Assembly: GCA_035296625.1 (NCBI GenBank)
Contig: DATHAO010000059.1
Location: 73,862 to 137,861 of the forward strand
Direction of reading: 5' to 3'
Origin: DATCLS01 sp035296625
GTDB lineage: Bacteria; Actinomycetota; Acidimicrobiia; Acidimicrobiales; VFJN01
DNA: 64,000 nt
In this document: piece after piece, positions 7,962-15,715 of the stretch
Position numbering within the stretch: the stretch's first letter is position 1
How the letters are laid out: each line of letters begins with the position of its first letter
The notes under the pieces: model-generated
The model's database searches: none
Told to the model about the DNA's origin: nothing
Seen by the model: the letters and a program-made list of their open reading frames with translations, nothing else
Translations under genes and position numbers: made by a program

Positions 7962-8915
7962 ATGAGCGACCAGCCCTTCCCCCCGCGGCGCGCGCAGGAC
8001 CAGGGGCGCCCCCAGGCCGGCTATCCCCGGCCGATCGAGCCCGGCTACCCCGGGCCGACCCCGACCAGCTACCCCGGGTCGGCCCAGCCGGGCTACCCGC
8101 CGCCCGGCGGTCCCCCCGGGCGTCCGCCCGGGGCGTACGGGCCGGGGCCCGGCGGTCCGGGCGGACCCGGCGGTCCCGCTCCCCGGCGGCGGTCGGGCGC
8201 TCTCGTCGTGGTCCTCATCGTGGTCGTGGCGCTCGTTGTCGGCGGGGCGGCGTTCGTGGTGGCGAGCGGCGGTGACGACGGCGCCGAGCCCGAGGTGCGC
8301 AACGACCTCACGCTCGCCGAGCTCGACCCCGCGCTCCTCGCCGCCGCGGACCTCCCCGAGACGTTCACCGAGGTGACCTGGGGGGCCGACTCGGGCGACG
8401 AGCTCAGCCCCGACGACATGGACGCCTCCGAGGAGTGCACGGAGGCCCTGCGGCGCTTCGCCGTGAACGACGGCGACGAGCAGGAGACCGGCTCGGAGTT
8501 CGACAGCGTCGACGGGGCCACCATGACCCACACGCTCTCGCTCGTGCAGGCCGACGACCCACCGATCGGCGACGTACGCGACGCGGTCGGCTCGTGCGGC
8601 ACGTTCGGCTACGACGACGGCGAGGACGCCGGCCAGATCACCCTCGAGGCCACCTCGGTCGACGGCATCGGCGACGAGGCGCTCGGCATCAGCATGCTGG
8701 TCGAGACCGAGTCCCAGGGCACGCCCGTCAGCGTCGAGATGTACGGCATCCTCGTCGACAGGGACGGCATCCACTCGTCGGTTCGGGCCACCGGCGCGCT
8801 GCCGCCGGACTACCAGCCCGGTGACTCGATCGTCTCGGACCCGGCCGACCGCGACCTGGTCCGTCAGGCGGCCGAGGCGATCGACGCCAAGGTGGAGAAC
8901 GTGGTCGCCGGCTGA
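7962..8915 (+). CDS. Proline-rich single-pass membrane protein, function unknown
   Basis: The cytoplasmic N-terminus is rich in Pro, Gly and Tyr with repeated GYPG/GYP motifs, followed by one transmembrane helix (ALVVVLIVVVALVVGGAAFV) and an acidic extracellular domain of about 210 residues with three conserved-looking Cys. The domain pattern (LPETFTEVTW, then ECTEALRRF, a late CGTFGY) looks like a small globular sensor or binding domain but I cannot name it. ATG 7962 is preferred: CACCCT lies 6 nt upstream as at other leaderless starts. ATG 7926 would add 12 residues. It stands alone between the hydrolase and gatC. Confidence 0.75.
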   Translation: MSDQPFPPRRAQDQGRPQAGYPRPIEPGYPGPTPTSYPGSAQPGYPPPGGPPGRPPGAYGPGPGGPGGPGGPAPRRRSGALVVVLIVVVALVVGGAAFVVASGGDDGAEPEVRNDLTLAELDPALLAAADLPETFTEVTWGADSGDELSPDDMDASEECTEALRRFAVNDGDEQETGSEFDSVDGATMTHTLSLVQADDPPIGDVRDAVGSCGTFGYDDGEDAGQITLEATSVDGIGDEALGISMLVETESQGTPVSVEMYGILVDRDGIHSSVRATGALPPDYQPGDSIVSDPADRDLVRQAAEAIDAKVENVVAG

Positions 8916-9013
8916 GCGCAGCCGACCACCCGAGCGCCCAGCACGTCCGCCGGCCCGGCGGCGCCCGCCGGGGCCGGACGCGGAACGGTGACGGGCGGTG
9001 GCCCGGGCGCTCC

Positions 9014-9019
9014 TACCAT
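9014..9019 (+). promoter_or_regulatory. -10 box of gatC-gatA (leaderless)
   Basis: TACCAT, 8 nt before ATG 9028. It sets the gatC start at 9028 rather than at an upstream in-frame GTG. Confidence 0.45.
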
Positions 9020-9027
9020 GGGCGCCC

Positions 9028-9327
9028 ATGGCCAAGATCACCCGCGATGAGGTCGTGCACGTGGCCCGGCTCGCCCGCCTCGAGCTGACGGCCGACGAGG
9101 TCGAGACGTTCACCGACCAGCTCGCCAAGGTGCTCGACCACGCGGCCGACGTCGAGGCGCTCGACGTCGGCGACGTGCCGCCCACCGCCCACCCCTACCC
9201 GTTGGCCAACGTGCTGCGGCCCGACGAGCTTCGCCCGTCGCTCGACCGCCAGGCGGTCCTCGACGGCGCTCCCGTGGCCGAGCAGGGCCAGTTCCGCGTC
9301 CCGCCCGTCCTCGGGGAGGCCCCGTGA
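9028..9327 (+). CDS. gatC: Aspartyl/glutamyl-tRNA amidotransferase subunit C
   Basis: Small scaffold subunit (99 aa) of the GatCAB amidotransferase, which converts Glu-tRNA(Gln) or Asp-tRNA(Asn) to the amidated form. Family hallmarks are ITRDEVVHVARLARLELT at the N-terminus, the heptad LDHAADVEALDVGDVPPTAHP in the middle and the LRPDE...VLDGAPVAEQGQFRVPPVL tail. The gatA start codon overlaps the gatC stop (GTGA at 9324-9327), so the two are translationally coupled. Confidence 0.96.
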   Translation: MAKITRDEVVHVARLARLELTADEVETFTDQLAKVLDHAADVEALDVGDVPPTAHPYPLANVLRPDELRPSLDRQAVLDGAPVAEQGQFRVPPVLGEAP

Positions 9328-10775
9328 TCGCCGTCCCCACACCCGGGGTGAACGCGCTCGACATCGCCCGGTCCGTCCGGGCCGGCGACCGTCTCGCCGT
9401 CGACGTCGTCGACGAGCACCTGGCCGCCATCGCCGAGCGAGATGGCGAGATCCACGCGTTCAACCTGGTCATGGCCGACGAGGCCCGGCAGGCGGCGCTC
9501 GCCATCGACCGGCGGGTCGCGGCCGGCGAGGACCCGGGTCCGCTCACCGGCGTGCCCGTGGCCCTGAAGGACAACCTGTGCACGGCCGGCATCCCCACCA
9601 CGTGCTCGTCGCGCATCCTCGAGGGCTGGCGGCCCCCCTACGACGCGACCGTGGTCGAGCGCCTGCGCGCCGCCGGGGCGATCGTGGTGGGCAAGACGAA
9701 CCTCGACGAGTTCGCCATGGGCAGCTCGACCGAGAACTCGGCGTTCGGCCCCACCCGCAACCCCCACGACACGTCGCGCGTCCCGGGCGGGTCGTCGGGC
9801 GGGTCGGCCGCGGCCGTGGCCGCCCGGTTCGCCCCGCTGGCCCTCGGCTCCGACACCGGCGGCTCGATCCGCCAGCCCGCGGCCCTCTGCGGCGTCGTCG
9901 GCGCCAAGCCCACCTACGGCAGGGTGTCGCGCTACGGCCTCGTGGCGTTCGCCAGCTCGCTCGACCAGATCGGCCCCTTCGCCCGCACCGTCGGCGACGC
10001 CGCGGCCCTGTTCGAGGCCATCGGCGGCCACGACCCGTGCGACGCGACGTCGATACCGCGGCCGGTGCCGGCCGTGAGCGCCGCCCTCGACCGCGGGGTC
10101 GCGGGCCTGCGCGTGGGCCTGGTGAGCGAGCTGCTCGACGCGGAGGGCATCGAGCCGGACGTCGCCGCCCGGGTGCGCCAGGCCGCCGAGGCGCTCGAGC
10201 AGGCGGGCGCCAAGGTCGACGACGTGTCGGTCCCGGCCGTGATCTACGGCCTGTCGGCCTACTACCTGATCGCCCCCGCCGAGGCGTCGAGCAACCTGGC
10301 GCGCTACGACGGCGTGCGCTTCGGGCTGCGCGTCGAAGCCCCCACGACCGGCGAGATGTACGACCGCACCCGTACCGCCGGGTTCGGGGCCGAGGTCAAG
10401 CGGCGCATCATGCTCGGCACCTACGCACTCTCCGCCGGCTACTACGACGCCTTCTACGGCAAGGCCCAACGGGTGCGCACGCTCATCCTGCGCGACTTCC
10501 AGGCGGCCTACGAACGCGTCGACGTGCTGCTGGCACCGACGTCGCCGTCCACGGCGTTCCCCCTCGGGGCGAAGACCTCTGACCCGCTCACGATGTACCT
10601 CAACGATGTCTGCACCATCCCCTCCAACCTTTCCGGCGACCCCGCCGTGTCGGTCCCGTTCGGCACCGGCGACGACGGCCTGCCGGTCGGCGTCCAGGTG
10701 CTCGCGCCGGCCCTCGGCGAGGAGGTCATGTTCCGCGTGGCGGCGGCCCTCGAACCCGCCGTTCCCGCGGTCTGA
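9324..10775 (+). CDS. gatA: Aspartyl/glutamyl-tRNA amidotransferase subunit A
   Basis: Amidase-signature subunit that releases ammonia from glutamine for tRNA amidation. The catalytic Ser-cisSer-Lys triad is intact: K82 in VALKDN, S157 in PGGSSGGSA and S181 in GSDTGGSIR. The length of 483 aa is normal. GTG 9324 overlaps the gatC stop. gatB follows 1.9 kb downstream after an NfeD/flotillin pair, so the operon is split by unrelated genes. Confidence 0.97.
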   Translation: MIAVPTPGVNALDIARSVRAGDRLAVDVVDEHLAAIAERDGEIHAFNLVMADEARQAALAIDRRVAAGEDPGPLTGVPVALKDNLCTAGIPTTCSSRILEGWRPPYDATVVERLRAAGAIVVGKTNLDEFAMGSSTENSAFGPTRNPHDTSRVPGGSSGGSAAAVAARFAPLALGSDTGGSIRQPAALCGVVGAKPTYGRVSRYGLVAFASSLDQIGPFARTVGDAAALFEAIGGHDPCDATSIPRPVPAVSAALDRGVAGLRVGLVSELLDAEGIEPDVAARVRQAAEALEQAGAKVDDVSVPAVIYGLSAYYLIAPAEASSNLARYDGVRFGLRVEAPTTGEMYDRTRTAGFGAEVKRRIMLGTYALSAGYYDAFYGKAQRVRTLILRDFQAAYERVDVLLAPTSPSTAFPLGAKTSDPLTMYLNDVCTIPSNLSGDPAVSVPFGTGDDGLPVGVQVLAPALGEEVMFRVAAALEPAVPAV

Positions 10776-10792
10776 GGCAGGGCACGGTCAGG

Positions 10793-10798
10793 TAGGTT
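10793..10798 (+). promoter_or_regulatory. -10 box of the NfeD-like / flotillin pair
   Basis: TAGGTT ends 6 nt before the AGGAGG at 10805-10810. The transcript would therefore start right at a strong ribosome binding site placed 5 nt ahead of TTG 10816. Confidence 0.4.
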
Positions 10799-10815
10799 GC
10801 CGCCAGGAGGAGCGT

Positions 10816-11025
10816 TTGGCGGATCACACGATGGTGGGGAAGATCGGCCGTGTCACGGGCACGATCGCCCCCGGCAGGTTGGGCGAGGTCATGGTGCCCA
10901 TCCGCGGCGGGACAGAGGCGTTCCACGCATACGCGAGCGATGGCGACGAGACCATCACCGTCGGCTCGCGCGTGGTGATCGTGGAGTACTTCCCACCCCG
11001 CACCGTTGTGGTCACGCCGATGTGA
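10816..11025 (+). CDS. NfeD-like C-terminal (OB-fold) protein, 69 aa
   Basis: A short beta-rich protein: MVGKIGRVTGTIAPGRLGEVMV ... GDETITVGSRVVIVEYFPPRTVVVTPM matches the soluble OB-fold domain of the NfeD family, without the membrane or protease parts. The start is taken as TTG 10816 because a perfect AGGAGG (10805-10810) sits 5 nt upstream; ATG 10831 would be 20 nt away. It is followed after 25 bp by a flotillin-like gene, the usual partner of NfeD-type proteins, so both probably act in membrane microdomain organisation. Confidence 0.8.
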   Translation: MADHTMVGKIGRVTGTIAPGRLGEVMVPIRGGTEAFHAYASDGDETITVGSRVVIVEYFPPRTVVVTPM

Positions 11026-11050
11026 CGCCCCACGTCGAAGAGGGGGTCCC

Positions 11051-12610
11051 ATGGAGACCACGTACCTGATGGCCGGCGGTGCCGTCCTCGGGGTCATCCT
11101 GCTCGTCACGCTGTTCAAGCTGATGTGGCGGGTGGCCGAGCCGAACGAGGCGCTCGTCATCTCGGGCCTGCGCCAGGGCGCGGCCGAGGGACCCGAGGCC
11201 AGCCTCGGGTTCAAGGTCATCACCGGCAAGGGCACGCTGGTCATCCCCGGCGTGCAGACCGTCCGCCGACTGTCGCTCGACCTGCGCCAAGCCGAGCTCG
11301 TCACCGAGTGCGTGACCCACCAGGGCATCCCGCTCGGCATCCGCGGCGTCGTGATCTACAAGGTGGGCGACGACTTCGCCTCGATCGCCAATGCCGCCCG
11401 CCGGTTCCTCGACCAGCAGCAGCAGATGGACTACCGGGTGCACAACGTGTTCGCCGGTCACCTCCGGGCCATCGTCGGCTCGATGACGGTCGAGGAGATG
11501 ATCCGCGACCGCGAGAAGCTCACGGAACTCACCCGGGCGTCCTCGGGTGTCGAGATGGAGAAGCTCGGCCTGATCGTCGACTCGCTGCAGATACAGGAGA
11601 TCGAGGACCCGACCGGCTACATCAAGAACCTGGCCATGCCGCATGCCGCGGCCGTGCAGCGCGAGGCCCGCATCGCCCAGGCGGCCGCCGACCGCGACGC
11701 CACGCAGGCCGAGCAGGCGGCCGACGCCCAGAAGGCCTCAGCCCGCCGCGAGAGCCTCATCAAGCAGGCCGGCTTCCAGGCGGAGATCGACGAGGCGGCG
11801 GCCACCGCCCAGCAGGCCGGGCCCTTGTCCGACGCCACCGCCCGCCAGAAGGTCGTGGTCGAGGAGACCGCGGTCGCCGAGCTCGAGGCCCGGCGCGAGG
11901 AGCAGCGCCTGCAGGCGAGCGTGCGCAAGCCCGCCGACGCCCAGGCCTACCAGAAGGTCACCCTGGCCCGGGCCGAGCGCGACGCCCGGGTGTCGGCCGC
12001 CGAGGCGCGCCGCCAGGAGGTCGAGCTCGACGCCGCCGCCAACGCCCAGCGCGTGAAGCTCGAGGCCGAGGCGGCCGCCCACCGGGTGCGCGCCGAGTTC
12101 GTCGCCCAGGCCGACGCCACCCGGGCCGTGGGCGAGGCCGACGCGGACGCCACCCGGGCCCGCGGCAAGGCCGCAGCCGACGCCGCCCAGGCCCGGGGCC
12201 TCGCCGAGGCGAACGCCATCAAGGCCCGGGCCGACGCCCTCGCCGAGAACCAGGACGCGGTCATCGGCCAGCAGCTGGCCGAGCAGTGGCCGGCCATCGT
12301 CGAGGCGGCGGCCAAGCCCATCGGGGCGATCGACCAGATGATCGTGCTGAACGGCGCGCAGGGCCTCTCCGAGGTGCTGGCGCAGGCGCTCAGCCAGGGC
12401 GTGACCGGGCTCAAGCTGGCCCGGGGCCTGCTCGGCGGCGACCTGGGCGGCGACGAGAGGCCCTCGACGAACGGGCACCACGACGAGCCGACGACGCCGC
12501 CGATCGCCGGCAGGGCGCGGACGTCTGGGACGCCCGGCCCGTCGAGCGCGTTCGGCACCGCCTCGGCGGCCGACGCCGACGACGTCGCCAACCCCGAGCG
12601 GCCCGAGTAG
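11051..12610 (+). CDS. Flotillin / SPFH-domain membrane protein (519 aa)
   Basis: One N-terminal membrane segment (about 5-25) is followed by a Band-7/SPFH domain (about 30-200) containing GKGTLVIPGVQTVRRLSLDLRQ and MTVEEMIRDREKLTEL, then a very long Ala/Glu/Arg coiled coil with EADATRARGKAAADAAQARG-like repeats, and a C-terminal flotillin tail (ALAENQDAVIGQQLAEQWP). The last 50 residues are low complexity. Flotillins scaffold functional membrane microdomains (family knowledge). Downstream of and probably co-transcribed with the NfeD-like gene, although inserted between gatA and gatB. Confidence 0.92.
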   Translation: METTYLMAGGAVLGVILLVTLFKLMWRVAEPNEALVISGLRQGAAEGPEASLGFKVITGKGTLVIPGVQTVRRLSLDLRQAELVTECVTHQGIPLGIRGVVIYKVGDDFASIANAARRFLDQQQQMDYRVHNVFAGHLRAIVGSMTVEEMIRDREKLTELTRASSGVEMEKLGLIVDSLQIQEIEDPTGYIKNLAMPHAAAVQREARIAQAAADRDATQAEQAADAQKASARRESLIKQAGFQAEIDEAAATAQQAGPLSDATARQKVVVEETAVAELEARREEQRLQASVRKPADAQAYQKVTLARAERDARVSAAEARRQEVELDAAANAQRVKLEAEAAAHRVRAEFVAQADATRAVGEADADATRARGKAAADAAQARGLAEANAIKARADALAENQDAVIGQQLAEQWPAIVEAAAKPIGAIDQMIVLNGAQGLSEVLAQALSQGVTGLKLARGLLGGDLGGDERPSTNGHHDEPTTPPIAGRARTSGTPGPSSAFGTASAADADDVANPERPE

Positions 12611-12693
12611 GTCCCACCGCGGCCGCCCCGCCCCGTGCGGGTCGGGCGGCCACGCCGCCGGGAACCCGGGACGGGGGCCCTCCGGGGGCGCCC

Positions 12694-12699
12694 TAACCT
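12694..12699 (+). promoter_or_regulatory. -10 box of gatB (leaderless)
   Basis: TAACCT, 6 nt before ATG 12706. It implies that gatB is transcribed on its own even though it lies downstream of gatCA and the flotillin pair. Confidence 0.45.
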
Positions 12700-12705
12700 G
12701 AGGCC

Positions 12706-14130
12706 ATGGCTTCCGAGTGGGAGACGATCATCGGGCTCGAGGTCCACTGCGAGCTCGCGACCGCCACCAAGCTGTTCTGCGGCTGCCCGAACCGCTTCGG
12801 CGACGAGCCGAACACGAACGTCTGTCCCGTGTGCCTGGGACTGCCCGGCTCGCTACCCGTGCTGAACGAGCAGGCCGTCGAGCTGTCGATGCGGCTCGGG
12901 CGGGCGCTCGACTGCGAGGTGCGCCGGTCGGTCTTCGCCCGGAAGAACTACTTCTATCCCGACATGCCGAAGGACTACCAGATCAGCCAGTACGACCTGC
13001 CGATCAACACCGACGGGCGCCTCGAGCTGCCGTCCGGCCAGGTCATCGGCATCGAACGGGCCCACATCGAGGAGGACACGGGCAAGTCGATCCACGTCGG
13101 CGGCGGCGGGCGCATCCATGACGCCGGCTACAGCCTCGTCGACTACAACCGGGCGGGCGTCCCGCTGCTGGAGATCGTGTCGCGGCCCGACCTGCGTTCG
13201 GCCGACGACGCCCGGGTCTACGTGTCCGAGCTGCGGGCCGTGCTGCTGACCACCGGGGCCTCCGACGCCAAGATGGAGGAGGGGTCGCTGCGGGTCGACG
13301 CCAACGTGTCGGTCCACCACCCCGGCGAGCCGTTCGGCACCCGCTGCGAGATCAAGAACCTGAACTCGCTGCGGTCGCTCGGGCGGGCCATCGACTACGA
13401 GGTCCGCCGTCAGATCGACGTCCGCGAGGCCGGTGGGGCGATCCGCCAAGAGACCCGCCACTGGAACGAGGCCGAGGGCCGCACCGGCACCCTACGTGTC
13501 AAGGAGGAGGCCGAGGACTACCGCTACTTCCCCGAGCCCGACCTCGTGCCGCTCGACCCGGGCGACGAGTGGGTGGCCCGCATCGACGCCGCCCTGCCGG
13601 TGCTGCCCGCCGCCCGGCGCACCCGCCTGGCCGCCGCGGCCGGCGTGGGCTCGACCGACGGTCCGGTGGCCGTCGCAGTGGCGCGCGGGCTCGACGAGCT
13701 TGCGCTCGACGCCATCGCCGCCGGCGCGGACGCCGGCCGGGTCCTCACCCACGTCGAGCACAACCTGGCGGTCGAGGGCGCCGATGCCGTCGACCCGACC
13801 CGGCTGGCCGCCCTCGTGAAGCTCGAAACCAGCGGCGAGCTCACCGCCACCCAGGCCAAGGCCGTGCTGGCCGAGATGGTCGCCTCGGGCGACGACCCGG
13901 CGGCCATCGCCAGGGCGAAGGGCTTCGAGGCCATGGGGGCCGACGCGCTCGGCACCGCGCTCGACGAGATCCTCGCCGCCCACCCCGACGAGTGGTCCCG
14001 CTACGTCGCGGGCGACGACAAGGCCCGCGGCAAGCTGAACGGCTTCTTCGTCGGCCAGGTCATGCGCGCCACGAAGGGCCAGGCCGACGGCAAGGCCGTC
14101 ACCGCGCTGCTGCGCGAGCGCGCCGGTTGA
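12706..14130 (+). CDS. gatB: Aspartyl/glutamyl-tRNA amidotransferase subunit B
   Basis: 474 aa; the kinase-like subunit that binds and phosphorylates Glu/Asp-tRNA. Hallmarks are the N-terminal WETIIGLEVHCEL, the zinc site CGCPNRFG/NVCPVCLGLPGSLPVLN, the phosphorylation core YFYPDMPKDYQISQYD, EEDTGKS and KMEEGSLRVDANVS, followed by the helical cradle and a YqeY-like tail that ends GKLNGFFVGQVMRATKGQA. A complete GatCAB together with gltX in the window suggests that glutamine (and perhaps asparagine) tRNAs are charged indirectly. Confidence 0.97.
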   Translation: MASEWETIIGLEVHCELATATKLFCGCPNRFGDEPNTNVCPVCLGLPGSLPVLNEQAVELSMRLGRALDCEVRRSVFARKNYFYPDMPKDYQISQYDLPINTDGRLELPSGQVIGIERAHIEEDTGKSIHVGGGGRIHDAGYSLVDYNRAGVPLLEIVSRPDLRSADDARVYVSELRAVLLTTGASDAKMEEGSLRVDANVSVHHPGEPFGTRCEIKNLNSLRSLGRAIDYEVRRQIDVREAGGAIRQETRHWNEAEGRTGTLRVKEEAEDYRYFPEPDLVPLDPGDEWVARIDAALPVLPAARRTRLAAAAGVGSTDGPVAVAVARGLDELALDAIAAGADAGRVLTHVEHNLAVEGADAVDPTRLAALVKLETSGELTATQAKAVLAEMVASGDDPAAIARAKGFEAMGADALGTALDEILAAHPDEWSRYVAGDDKARGKLNGFFVGQVMRATKGQADGKAVTALLRERAG

Positions 14131-14175
14131 GAAACCGCTCGGCGCCCAGGCCCGCCGACGGGCAGGCTGGGCACC

Positions 14176-15411
14176 GTGGATCCGAAGCCCCGCACCATCG
14201 ACGCGGCCGAGCTGCCGGCGATGGTCGACCTGTCGGCCATCGTGTTCGGCATCGGCCCGAGCGCGTCGGCCGAGTACCAGACCGAGGTGCAGACCGTCAC
14301 CGAGGTCGATCGCACGTTCGTCGTCGACGACGGTGACGACCTGGTCGGCATGGCCGGGGCGTTCACGTTCGCCGTGGCCCTGCCCGGCGGCCGCACGCTG
14401 CCGATGGCCGGCATCAGCGAGGTCGGCGTGCGCCCCACGCACCGCCGCCGGGGCCTGCTGCGGGCCCTGATGGGCGCGGTGGTCGATCAGGCGCTCGACC
14501 GCGACGAGGCCCTCGCCGGGCTGACGGCCAGCGAGGGCGGCATCTACCGGCGCTTCGAATTCGGCGTGGCGGCCCGGTACCAGTCCACCGCCGTCGACAC
14601 GGCCCGGTCCGCCGAGGTCGTCGACATCGCCGCCCCCGGCCGGATGCGGCTCGTCGACGCGGCGGAGGCCGCCGCACTGCGCCCACAGGTGTGGGACCGC
14701 TGCTGGCGTCGCATCCCTGGCGAGCTGGCCCGGCAGCCCTCGCACTGGACGGTGCTGGGCCTCGACCCCGAGCATCGCCGCGGCGGCGCGAGCGGGCGCT
14801 TCGTCGTCGTGCACGAGGCGCCCGACGGCACGGCCGATGGCTACGCCGCCTATCGCATCCGGTCCGACTGGTCCCCCGGCCGTGCCAACCACGAGCTGCG
14901 GGTCCTCGAGGTGGTGGCGCTCGACGACGGCGTCGAGGCGGCGCTGCTGCGTTACCTGCTCGACGTCGACCTGGTGGCCACCCTGTTCTGGCACGCCGGT
15001 CCGGTCGACCTGCCGCTGCGCTGGCGGCTGGCCGATCCCCGGGCGCTGACGATCGCCGGCGAGGGCGACCACCTGTGGCTGCGGCCCCTCGACGTGGCGC
15101 GGTGCCTGTCCGAGCGGCGCTACGCCACGGCCGGCGGTTTCGTCGTCGAAGTCGTGGACGTGGACCGGCCCCACCTCGGGGGCCGGTTCCGGCTCGACGG
15201 CGGCATCGACGGTGCCGACTGCGTGCGCACCGACGCCGACCCCGACCTGGTCGCCGGTGCCGCCGAGCTCGGCTCCCTGCTGCTCGGGGGCGTCAGCTGG
15301 TCGACGCTCCGCCGGGCCGGGGTCGTCGAGGAGCGCACGCCGGGCGCCGCCGCCCGGGCGGACACCCTGTTCCGCACCGAGCGTGCCCCGTTCTGTGGTA
15401 CCGACTTCTGA
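14176..15411 (+). CDS. Eis-type GNAT N-acetyltransferase (411 aa)
   Basis: Tripartite Eis architecture: an N-terminal GNAT domain with SEVGVRPTHRRRGLLRALM as the acetyl-CoA pyrophosphate loop, a second degenerate GNAT domain (about 150-290) and an SCP2-like C-terminal domain that ends in the free carboxylate (CGTDF) used as general base by this family. Mycobacterial Eis acetylates aminoglycosides and peptides; the substrate here is unknown. GTG 14176 is preceded by CAGGCT 7 nt upstream. It is followed by a 304-bp gap before ilvD. Confidence 0.9.
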   Translation: MDPKPRTIDAAELPAMVDLSAIVFGIGPSASAEYQTEVQTVTEVDRTFVVDDGDDLVGMAGAFTFAVALPGGRTLPMAGISEVGVRPTHRRRGLLRALMGAVVDQALDRDEALAGLTASEGGIYRRFEFGVAARYQSTAVDTARSAEVVDIAAPGRMRLVDAAEAAALRPQVWDRCWRRIPGELARQPSHWTVLGLDPEHRRGGASGRFVVVHEAPDGTADGYAAYRIRSDWSPGRANHELRVLEVVALDDGVEAALLRYLLDVDLVATLFWHAGPVDLPLRWRLADPRALTIAGEGDHLWLRPLDVARCLSERRYATAGGFVVEVVDVDRPHLGGRFRLDGGIDGADCVRTDADPDLVAGAAELGSLLLGGVSWSTLRRAGVVEERTPGAAARADTLFRTERAPFCGTDF

Positions 15412-15703
15412 CGGGTCGCGATCGGTGCTGCGGCGGTTCCGCCCCGCGGCGGCACGGTCTGGGTGTCGCTGGTGGTGTTACCGAAAAACCGGGGCCGGGT
15501 CAGTCAGGGAGCGGACGGCTCGGCCGGGTTCGGCCTCGGACGGTGCGAGGCGGGTCTCGCGTGCGTCGGCGGCGACCAGGACGGCCCGGCGTCCTCCCGG
15601 CGCGCATCCGGCCCCTCCCCGGGCCCGCCCGGCACGGCGGCATCGGTGGCGTGCTCGTCGGTGACGACGGCTGTTCCCGGTCGAGCAGGTCACCGTGGCG
15701 GCG
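15412..15703. other. Intergenic region between the Eis-type gene and ilvD
   Basis: GC-rich, with a short LVVLP-encoding stretch at 15463-15483 that looks like the other branched-chain leaders, but its frame runs on without a stop and no terminator hairpin with a T-run follows. Apart from the ilvD -10 box at its right edge I see nothing that can be assigned. Confidence 0.5.
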
Positions 15704-15709
15704 TACGAT
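15704..15709 (+). promoter_or_regulatory. -10 box of ilvD (leaderless)
   Basis: TACGAT, 6 nt before ATG 15716. It favours ATG 15716 over the in-frame GTG at 15695, which lies upstream of the box. Confidence 0.5.
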
Positions 15710-15715
15710 TTCGCG

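Noticed and set aside
15463..15500. SLVVLPKNRG-encoding stretch upstream of ilvD, resembling a branched-chain leader peptide
   Set aside because: No stop codon follows within leader length and no intrinsic terminator lies before ilvD; ilvD has its own leaderless promoter.
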